64,000 nucleotides of DNA from Doris montereyensis. Taxonomy: Eukaryota > Mollusca > Gastropoda > Nudibranchia > Dorididae. The stretch lies in NCBI GenBank assembly GCA_037039925.1, contig JAXRKP010000286.1, positions 117,501-181,500 on the forward strand. The letters run 5' to 3'. A program made the position numbers and the translations under genes. Shown one piece after another: positions 25,201 through 37,200 of this stretch (position 1 is its first letter; each line of letters begins with the position of its first letter). The notes beneath the pieces are model-generated. The model did no database searches and had not been told where the DNA came from. It worked only from the letters and a program-made list of their open reading frames with translations.

Positions 25201-28200
25201 CTGGAGTTCGACATTTGGTGGTCCTCATTAACAAAATGGATGATCCTACTGTTGAATGGGAGGAGGCAAGGTAATGAAATTATTCTTGTTGGCCTGTTAC
25301 TCTCATTTATTCTTCCATTCTGTCAAATGCTGGATGGTGAATATTCCTATTTTTCCACTGATTAGCAGCTTTGCTGTTTCAAGTAGTAAATAGTTGCATC
25401 AATGCAGCGCCCATAAAAAATGAAGTTGGAGGACAAGATGATAAACAGGAAGAATAAGCGTGAGCATAAAGAATAGACAAAAAGGAAGAAGAAAGTAAAA
25501 AATCGAGAATAAGAGGAATGAGGAGGCAAGATAAATATAAAGAGAGGTAAGGAGAAAAAGAAAATGAAGAAGTTCAATAATAATCAATGTAAGTTAGAGG
25601 CTTTAAAGCCACAGACATGAGACCCCTGTGTCCAGGTGTGGTATTCATGAATTTTGTGTTGTTTAAGGGCTGCCGCTGGCATTAAAATCCACTTACGCCA
25701 CACCTTCCCTTGCATGTAGTGCTATACTTCCATGATTTGTTTGTGCTGGACTATCAGAACATTGAAATCTGTGGATGTTGTAATTTTGTAACCCGCTGAC
25801 AATATGATGTTCATGGTAAATTGCAATGGGGGAAACTCGATGAAAGACCTGTGAAGTGTGTATCTATTTTTTGGAGTTTTGTTGGATATGTTTTCTTTTT
25901 ACTACATGGTTATTGTAAGTATTTGGTTCTGTAAAATGATTTTCGAACATTGCTTATGTGTTTGTCTGGGTTGTACCTGTGTAGAGTTGGAAAATGTGTA
26001 TTTTGATTTGATGTGTTTGTAAGTGGTTGGAAACTGGAAGTTAGGTTCTTTTCCTGTATGTTTTTCTCAAATATGACGATTTTATCTTTTGTATTTCACT
26101 GTGAACAGATTTCAAGAGTGCAAAGAGAAAATTTTGCCATATTTGAAAAATGCGCTTCAAACCCCAAAACAGACCTCTATTTTATGCCATGTTCAGGTTT
26201 AACTGGCGCTTTTCTCACAATGGTTCCAGATGAATCAATATGTCCGTGGTACAGGTATGCACAATACATTTTTAACAAAATATATGTTATGCTTTCTAGA
26301 TTCTATAGATTAAAATTTTCTTTTGTGGCTGATGCGCCCCAATTGAAAATGGCATAACATTATTCAACATGGCTAAAGGAGTTATTCAAATCCTATCTTA
26401 TTTATCACCTATTTATGTATAGTTTCGATTTATTGAAGAAGAAGAAACTGTTTAGTTTTCAAGCATAGTCATTTTTTTTTCTTCCTATTTTAGAGGTCCT
26501 TCCCTCCTGGAGTATTTAGATAGTATGCCTCCTATCAGTCGTGCTGCTGATGCAGCTGTCCGATTACCCATTGCTGACAGATACAAGGTAAGGATATCCC
26601 TTTTATCTTGGTTTGTTTTTCTGTGTACATACCTTTCTTGATGTAACTGAGTTTTTTCAGTCGTTTCAACATGCACTCTTACCAACCTGCAGTATGTTTG
26701 CTACCGGGTTTCATTTTTGTGTGCTACAGAAAAATAACCATAGTTAATTAGCAGTTCCTTCTCATATGGAGTGAATTGTCAGTCCCTTTGGTACATTTGA
26801 AACCCAAAATAAGTCATGTTTTGTTTTTTTTTAATAAAGATTTTAATTGATTTTGTTTTTGATGAGAATGAGGCGCTCCTGCCATCTCCTAGGATTCAAG
26901 TAGTTTCCGATATGTTCATTATAATTAAATGTAGATTCTTAGCTGGGCAGTGGACAGGTAAGCACCTGCATGGGGAGTAGATGATCCCGCCTCCACGAGT
27001 CTCCTGCTGCCTTACAGGCTGGTGTTGAATGACCAAAAGCTAAGGGAGTTAACCCTGACAAAATAACAAAGCCTGGTAGGGGGCCTCAAGGTGGCAGCCT
27101 CACCATCTGTTTAGGGTACAGTGGGCTAATCCTGCTTATCCAAAACCGAACAGATTCAGAGAACTAAATATAATATAACCGGTTTGATCTTTCAAAGACG
27201 AACTTAGAAACGAATGTGGACTGATTTTTGGAACATGGAACGTTAGGGCAATAAATGGAAAAGAGTTAGAATTAGTTGAAGAAGTGGAAAAATTCAAAGT
27301 GGATATTTTGGCCATTACAGAAACAAAGAAAAAAGGACAAGGAATGGAAAATGTAGGACTGAATCATATTTTAATCTTCTCAGGAATAGACGTTAAAGAT
27401 AGAGCTAGAGCAGAAGTAGGCCTCCTAGTGCATAAAAGGCATGATAAGCTACTAGACTAGACGGCTATTAGAGGTAAATATTAAACCAAAAGGGCGAGAA
27501 ATTGAATTATTAATAGCTTATGGACCAAACGAATACGCAACTAAAAAAGAAAAAGGTATCCTCAAAAACGATTTACAAATAGCTGAAGAGAATCTTAAAC
27601 CCAAACAGGAACTTATGGTTTTAGAAGATTTAAACGCTAGAGTAGGCAACAATGTAGAAACATCAGTAGGAGAAATAGGTAAAGAAGGAGATATAACAAC
27701 TTCTCCAAATGGAGAGAGACCAATAGATGTTTGCCTAAAGAATAACATGAAAATAGCTGACACATTTTTTCCTCATAAAGATATCCACAAATATATAAGA
27801 GTAAATGAAGACAGGTGTGAAAAGTCAATGATAGACTACATAATAATTAGCAGCTCCCTTTTTTACAGTACATTGGATGCAAGAGTAAACAGAGGAGCAG
27901 AAATATTTAGTGATCATCACTTAGTGACTGCCAAAATGAGATTACTGACTGAAGAAAACAAACAGAAAAGGAAAGAGAAGAAAGCTACTTAACTCAAAAT
28001 AGAAGAACTAAATAAACCAATAGTAAAACAGATATACCAATCTGTGATAAAAAGATTTGTCAGTGAAAGGCAGATGGATCTGAACTAGCACAATAGAAGA
28101 AAAATTTGCCAATGGTTTAGTTCTGTTTGGAAAATCAGAAAGTGACCTTTCCCGTATTGTTTGATTGGTATAAAAATGCATTTCCTTGCTCATAATTTCC

Positions 28201-31200
28201 AACAAAGCAGATTTATGATTCTGACAAGTATTTTCTCAAATGTTTTACGTATCTGAAATATTTTTGAGTAAACGGGAGCAGAAATGTTTAGTGATCATCG
28301 CTTAGTGATTGCCAAAATGAGATTACTGACTGAAGAAAACAAACAGAAAAGGAAAGAGAAGAAAACTACTAAACTCAAAATAGAGGAACTAAGTAAACCA
28401 GTAGTAAAACAGGTATACCAATCTAGGATAAAAAGATTTATCAGTGAAAGACATGGATCTGAATGATAGCACAATAGAAGAAAAGTGGCAGGAGTATAAA
28501 GCAACACTCAGTTGTACGGAAGAGGTCTGTGGTAGGAAATAAATTAAAGGAGATAGAAAAAGAACGGCATGGTGGAATGAGAATGTCAAGACTTAAGATC
28601 AAAGAAAAGAAGGATACCTGGAAGAAATACTTGCAAACATAGAGACCAGAGGAGAGGATAGATTACGTGAATAAAAGAACTATCGCCAAAGAGAAAGTGA
28701 GGAAAGCAAAACAGGTACAATGGGAAGAGTTTGGACAAAGACTTCAAGAAAGCTATCAAGGAAATCAAAAGTTGTTCGGGGGGGGGAGATCATGAGAAAG
28801 ACCAAAGTATGCCCAATACGACAAATTAAGAATGCCAGAGGAGAAATAAAGAAAGAAGACAGCCAAATCATGGAAGCGTGGAGAAAGTATTTTCAACAAT
28901 TACATAATCCCTCCAGGACATATGTAACAAGGAGTAAAGATCAATTAGTAAGAGGAACAAATATTCCAGAGGAGGCAACTGAAGATTTAGATATATCCAT
29001 GGAAGAAATCCAAACAGCTATAAGAAAAGTGAAATTAGGAAAAGCCCCAGGAGCAGATCAAGTTTAACCAGAAATAATTAAAAACCAAGTAAGAGAGGCA
29101 GACAAACAACTACATGCATTATGCCAATAACCATGGAAATCCAAACAGGTGCCAGACGACTGGAAAAAGGGAACGGTAGTACCAGTACATAAGAAAGGAT
29201 CAACTATGGATTGCTCAAACTATAGAGGGATATCAGTACTTAGCGTACCAAGGAAAGTGTATGCCAAGATACTTGAAAGGAGACTAAGGAAAGGAATAGA
29301 GGATCAGATTGCAGACCATCAGAGCGTATTTAGATCAAGGAAGAAGTGTACAAGACCACATATTTACAAGTAGACAAATAATAGAAAAATACCCTGAAAG
29401 AAACATTGACTTGCACCTGTGTTTTATCGACTTAGAAAGGCATTTGACACTGTGAGGAGGGACGAACTATGGCATTCCTTAAAAGAACACAATGTAGAGC
29501 AAAATTTCATAGAAGCCAATAAAAGTTTTTACAATAAACCAACATGTGGAGTGAGAGTAGCTGGAAATATATCTTCAGAATTTGATGTAGATATAGGAGT
29601 AAGACAGGGTTGTATCCTTACGTCCTCTTTTGTTTATTACATTTATGGATTTAGTCGCAAAGGCATCCTCAAAAATGAATATAGGTATGTGGCAGGTCAA
29701 ACCAGTAAATGTATCGATGATTTAGTTTTGTTTGGACAATCAGAAAGGGACCTTCAGTCGAATATCAACGTGACGATCAATGAACTAAATAAAAGAGGAA
29801 TGAGAGAAAATGCAAAGAAAACCAAAACAATGCTAAAACACAAAATCTTAAATTGGGCAGGGAGAATTTAGAACTAGTTTATCAAAGCTACAATTACTTA
29901 GGAGTAATGATTAACTCAGAGGGAAAACTAAGAGAAGAAATTAGCCAGAGTCGAAAAGGCAAGTGCAATATATAACCATCTAGGAAAGGCATTTGCAGGT
30001 AAGCAAGAATTGTCAACAAAAATCAAAATGGCAGTATACAATACAGTTTATTGTCGTACTCTCTAGGGCAACAAAACGTGGACCTTAGATAATAGAGAAT
30101 ACAGTAGAGTACAGGCAGCTGAAATGAAATATCTAAGAAGAGTAGTAAGGAAAACTAAAAGAGACAATTTTTGGAAGGAAACAGAAAATGCCAGGACGGG
30201 GCATCCTGGTGAAAGATCGTCTCGGGCATCTGAACCCAAACACCGAAAGGTAGAATAAGAACTGATAAAGAAAGAAAGAAAATAAGAAACTTAGGAAAAT
30301 ATCTATAGGTAGGCATTTCCTAAGTTAACCCAGATTTTCAAATTTTATGTGGTTAATTTGTTAGAATATAATTTAAACCATTATCATGATTTTAATACTC
30401 TAGTTGCTAATTTCGACAGTTGAAAACTTTCTGGGGAACTCGGGCTGCGATGTTTGACCCAAGTCAAAATTATACAACCCAAAAAACACAGGATTACTTA
30501 ATTGTGCGATGTTGTTGAATCTTCAGAGATCCCTCAACTGATTCCATGAATAGTTTGCACATGATCTTGATTCAGATTAATTTTTTAGTGCATCAGATGA
30601 TTTTTTTCCCCCGGAGAAGATGATTCTATAATCGTTGCGATAGTGATAATGAAATGACCGTGCCTGTACTGACTGACCCACACCAAACCAGGCCTCGAAT
30701 GAGGTGTTGCGGAAGAGGTGGGGGTGGTGCAGATGGAATTCTTGCTTACGAGATGGGGTTGGAATTATCTAGAATACCCAGTAAGTAGTAATCCATGTGA
30801 TTGGCTGTTAAATTTTACAGAAAAAACGAGACTGAAGAATATAGATCTGAATCCCAATAGTAGATCTGAACCGGCGACAGTCTTGCAATGGTTCAACTAC
30901 CACCCGGAAATGTCATTTGTTTATGTGTTTCAGCATAGTAATAAAACCTGTTTATTCATGGAAAATGTCATGAAACTTGATATTATTACAATTTTATTAT
31001 CTCAATTGGGGTTATCTATATAACATTATCATAAACGTCTTTAAAAACGTCAATGAGGACTTAAAGCGGATGTATATTTTTATTTGCGAGGAGATTCAAT
31101 ATGACTATCATGAATGCATGCTCTCATTTGCATATTTGACGGTACATAATCAAAGCTCATCCATTATCCCTGCCATCCTCCAAATATGATTCACCTAGCT

Positions 31201-34200
31201 TATGGAGATATAAAAAAAAAGAAAATGATCTTTACCCTTTTTACCTATTTTCTTCCCAGCCCAGCAATGGTACCTTATAGAGCTTAGCAACCAAAATGTT
31301 AAACCAATCTATTGCAATTATTACTTTTTCCCCTGTTTTTATTTACAGGACATGGGCACCATTGTTTTTGGCAAAATTGAGTCTGGGAAAGTAACGACAA
31401 ATCTTAAGTTACTAATGATGCCTAACAGGGTAAGATCTGATGATATATATATATGTATGATTTTTTATTTTTTTTTCAAACCATTCAGAGATCCTTTGGT
31501 TGAAGGGTGGTTTTGATAAACTGCACATTTGTGCAGATTTTTTTTATTATATCAACTTAGCTTCTGTTTTAATTACCAGTAAGGAATTCATGTGAATGAT
31601 AGATGATCTGGAAGATCATTAATGTCTATGCAATCACAACACATTTTAGAAATGTTTGACTTTCTTTTTCCCAGGCAAGTGTGAAAATAATGAACATTGT
31701 GTCAGATGAAGAAGACAGTGAAGATGCTATGCCAGAGAAAATGTGAAATTAAAAATCACTGGTGTTGAAGAGGAGGTAATATAACATATTATATTGAACA
31801 TTATGAAAACATTTCCTTGATAATGTCTTTTTCCCAACTTTATTTATAATTCTTAACATGGGGGTCTTGGGTTGTTTGTTTGAGGTTGGGTTGTTTCTTG
31901 GCACAAGAGCACGGTATCAATAGAGGAAAAAGAACATTATGTTACAGACTTGCCGTTCTTCCGATTTAATCGGTATCACCCCGATTTTTTAGCGAAAATT
32001 TGCGAAATTCCGATTTCTTGTTGCCGCCAATAGCCGGATGTCGTGCCTATCCAGGCGTCATGTTATTATGAGTAACGATGTATCGATTATTCGCTAATAT
32101 ACTGTTCTCTTTGTCCATTCTTCAGAGTACTCGTCCTGTACTTGCTCGAGACTTCAAAAATCGTTGTATGATTAAGTGTTAATGAGGCCTAACGCGATTG
32201 CTAGAGCCTTGAATTTCAAACTGATCAAGTAGAAGGCTTCGCTGACATTCAATGACTTGTTAGATCTAGGTCTAGATGATCTGTATCTGTACTCTTAAGT
32301 AGATCTAATAGATCTTAATCAAGTCGAGATTAAAATCTTTGAAACAATAGGACTCCCCCTGCAGCAAAGTGCGATCACACGCACGTCAAAGAGGGAGAAG
32401 TGTTTGCAAGGCGTGTGTGTGTAAAAAGTGAGGGGATTTTCATGTGTGTTTTGTGTAGTCGCGAATGTATGTGGGTGTGTGTGTGTGTGTTAGAGAGGGT
32501 GTGAGCAACAATTTATGAAGTGAAAGGCAAATGCGTTGGGTGATAATTTACAGGTATGTCATGCACGTATGTCTGACCGGTTAGCAGAAGTGGGGTGGGC
32601 ATGTGTGTGTGTGAAGAATGTTAAAATATGATAGCAATGATTAGCAAGAAAAGTGACCACTGATGAGAAAAAGAGGAAAAGTTAGTGTCTTCCACTTCCA
32701 GTATGTAAACAATGAGTGGGAAGGAGGCAACTGTTATGATGATTTAGTTCTAGAATTCAGATTTTATTGGGGGGGGGCTATTATAATGGATAGTTTTACT
32801 TGAGAAAAGGCAGAACCAGCGTCAACAATGACCGTATTTTATTATTATTAAGTTTGAGATGAGGCGACCGGCTGACTCTATACCTGAAATCGCGATGTAT
32901 CCTGGGTTTTTTCTCCCGGGATCCTGATATTTTTACATCTGGGTCCTGATTTTTTTTAAATTAAGAGTGGCAGGTCTGGTGTTAGGATCATGGGGTGTGA
33001 ATTCTGCACTGCCTTTTACTTGTCTAAGACAAATGGGCTGAGAACAGCCCTTTTTTCTTCTCCCCAACTTACTTTACCTTGGCTTTGACAGATGGGTACA
33101 GCCCTGAAGACAAGATGATTATCTCACTAGAATGTTGAGCATAAGGAAATGCTGATAAAGATTAGAATGTATGAAGTTTTCCACTTTCCCATCCCGTCTA
33201 TTTATCCATATGTGACACTCAACTTATAGACTCATTCATACTCATATTGAAAATAGATGAGCATCTTCTGACAAGGTATGGTTCTCAGTTATGAAAAGTA
33301 ATGGGACACATATCTTAAAGTTAAAGGATACATATTCCTTTGACTTTTAACTGGAAGTAAATTCCCTTAAAATTATAACATTAATGGTGACTCAAATTTA
33401 TTTAGCTCTTCAAATTTATTTAAAAACTGCAAACATTACTTTTGCCTATGAGAGTAAACGTTTGATCTTTATGTTCCAGTTATTTTAGGAATTGTATTCG
33501 TCTGCAAAAAAACTGCAAACATTACTTTTGCCTATGAGAGTAAATGTTTAATCTTTATGTTCCAGTTATTTTAGGAATTATATTCGTCAGGCGTAAAAAA
33601 AAAAACATGCTTCTATGGTACCTTTTTAGGCAGTTTGTTGCTAGATTATTAGTTCACTTTGTCATGGCGACATCGATGTAACATTATTCTGGTAATGACT
33701 GCCTTGATTACTGATAATGATTATTTGGTATCATTTCCTCATATCTTGAACAACATTGTCTTCAGATGATTCTATTGTTTTATTGTGAAGGTATTGAGTA
33801 ACAAATGATTGTGTTCCTTTTCAGGATGTATCGCCTGGATTTGTTTTGTGTTCCCCTGATGATGTATGCAATACTGGTAGGACTTTCGACGCACAGGTAG
33901 GTGGTTTATTTTTTTTTAACTTTCTTTTTGTACTTTTTTTTAGCCAGCACTTTATTTACCTTACAAAGTATGATCGTTGCTTTGAACAAGCTATAACAGC
34001 AACAACAAAAGGAAGGTCCCAAATGATTGTTTAATCCTTTTTTTTTTTTAGCATATCACATTTCTCTTACATGCTGTAGCAACTGTAAGGGATTTATGTT
34101 TTTTTCCTTAATTTTTATTTGCCTATGATGTCAAAAGTTATCCCTGTCTGACCATAGAAGCAGTGGAGACTATAAAGTATGATTCTGAGGCAAACATATT

Positions 34201-37200
34201 TTGCTTTAAAGGATTGTATAGACACCTGTGTTTGCTTTTTATAGTATTTTTAAATCAAATTTTATTTATTTAACTTTGCGTGCCATTTTCGACGACCGTC
34301 GAAATTTGAATAGTTTCCCCTTAGTGCCAGTTTCGCCGATCGTCGAAAGAGCGCTGGTCTCCCCGTGCGTGCCAACTTCAACGGCCGTCAATTTAGAGTC
34401 GGTGTACAATGACCAGCGCTTTAGCCATCTAAACTGCTTTGCTTTCGTTTCCTACACTTTGGATAGTTGAAAGCGATAGGTCTAGATCTAGTAGCTCTGG
34501 CTCGGACTCCGATCATTCGGATTTGGATCATGAATTTCGTCTTATACCAAATGTAAACAATGCAGGTGACTATTAGTGGGCGTGGGAGGGGAAAGAAGAA
34601 GAATAGATACCACTGATGTGGAAAAATGTAACAGATAGTGCATTTCAAGCTGTGTTTTCAAAACAAAAACAAGACATTGAAAACAATAAACTACAAAGAT
34701 AGAAATACAAGTTTTATTGACTGTTTATTTCCAAACATTCTCATTCAAAGAGTGAGAAAGGGAAATTAAAGCCTGTATATCATTTCAATATATATTTGTT
34801 GTTTTCAGAGAAACAATGGAACATTCACTGAAAATGAAGTTGAATTTTTATCCCTAATATTGCTGCTTTCTTTTGAGACAATTTTGAAATTTCTGTCATA
34901 ATAAATAACAAGTTATTTACCTTTTCTTCCGGTAACATACCAATTTTCTATAAATAGCAACAAAATTCAAGATGGCCACCATGGTCACATGACCTGATCA
35001 TCTGTCAAACCATGTAAAATTAACGCTAACCCACAACAACCTCTGAAAGTTTCATGAACTTCCATTGCTTCTGTGATTTTTGCCCAAAAAAATTCTCATA
35101 CTACTGATATTTTGAACTATTACCGAAAACAGCTGGCACTGAGGGAATATATAGGCAAAAACTGGTGGCACTGGGTGGAAACTATGTTCAAAACCGGTAG
35201 CATGCAAAGTGTTAAACAAACCTGAAAATGCTTTCCTTTTATTAGCACACATCAAGCCAGTATGTGAACGCTGACAATAGAACTCATATCGTTCATTTTA
35301 TTCTCTTTCATTTGATTATCTCACGATCTTTGCCTATGGAGCACGAGTACAGTTTATAAAACAAATAGAATTTAGCCATTGAATATAATTCATTTCAATC
35401 GAATGTAATTGTCTTTACTGCGTTAATTGCACTATATAGTCATTGTATTTTTTTTTAAGTTGTTCATGTGAAAAATGGCGTTTGATTAAAATAATGGTGC
35501 TGGATCTTTGTTTTAAGGAGGGGAGCGGGTTCTGGAAATGCCATTTTTGCCGAAAATGGGACAAATCTAGTCTATCATACTAGTGGATAGAGCAGTTCAT
35601 TCCCGTCCATAATGATATAAAAGAAGCTCAGTATCGATTCTTTGAATTTATACGAATTTTTTAGAGCCTATCTTTCAACGCTATTATACAATAAAAGTCA
35701 GAAATATTATATAAAGTATAGCAAGTTGGTACTTATTTTGATCGTCACAGTACACGCTATCCAAAATAAACTTATTTGAGGATCTATTATGAATATTGCC
35801 TTAGATCGGCCGGAAGATACGGAACATATTCTGCGCACCTATTATCTAAGGGTACCATCTCAAAATGAGTCAAAAGGTGCTGGTGCACTTGAAACAGTGT
35901 TAATAGGACGTAGTTGAGAGCTCTCTAGGTTTTAAGATGTTTCAAAGTGTTATCCTACTCTTTTCTTAGGTTTATGGGAGAAAAATGTATTCAAATACGA
36001 AAAAGAGAAAAATACGATTTTCTCAAAATATCCTTTTTGTTCATTATTTCCTATCTACTTTTTTATTTCTCAGCGTATCTTCATGAATTTGGTATGGATG
36101 ATGAGTGGGGGGAAACAAAGAAATGATCTGATGCTTTTTTTAAAATATGTATTTTAGTTTTGGAAAAATTGAATTTTTTGTACAATATTTTTGTATATTT
36201 TTGGTTGTTCTTGTATGCTTTTTTTCGAAAATTCATAAAATCAAAATTTAATGAAACAAAAATCTGATCTGATCAAATTTAGGTATTATATCAAATAAAG
36301 TGTGCCAAATTGGAAAGAAATTAATTGAAAAATAAAAATGTAACCTACCGACATTTCCACGGCAACCGGAAGCGTCAGGAAAAAATTACATATTTCAACT
36401 CAGTACACTATGCCCTTTACACCTATACATAAGTTAAATGGATAGGAACAAACGGGGGAAATTCACTCCAGGACCCGCTCCTCCTTAACAACAAAAACGA
36501 AGCTGGAGCATCTTAAAAGCTGCTGTGTTAAAATACCATTGGCATATACAAACACAGTAAGAGCTGTTTTTGTATTGAAAATGTTACGGGAATTCCTAAA
36601 AGCTTTTTATTTTCATTTAATATTTGCGCTAGGTAATGAAAAATATGATGATTATGCCAGGAGCTGTATATTTTAGAGTAAACAAGCGTATATCACATTG
36701 CATACCTGAAGACCCCAAGAGATTGATGGGTACAGTTATATTAAAAATCGTGGAAAATAAAGACAGTTCTTGCAGTTTTTACCATATTTCTCATTCTTGA
36801 TGAATTTGAGAGTCAGAACAGAATACTCCTTATGTGGGTAATGAATGTCATGGGAAATGAGAGAAGATACTAAATGTTATTTTGTCGTGTTTCTAGCAAC
36901 TTTACGCTGAAACGCTCTCTAGGAAGCGTAAATGTGAGAAATTCTCATTCAACGTCTATTTGCTTTCCATTCTTTCTTATTTTTTATTCTCCATCATATT
37001 TTAGATAAGATATGTTTGCCTGTTTTGTAGTTATCACTGTCTGATCAGTGAAAACATAGAATAAACTAAGGCAAACATTTGCATTTCAGTAGTAACAATA
37101 ACATTGGATACTTGCTATACCCCTTCTTTTGTTGAGTGTTTGGTGCTATGGCAAATTGTAGGACTCTTTAGGTTCTGGACAATTATAAGCTTTCCATTGT

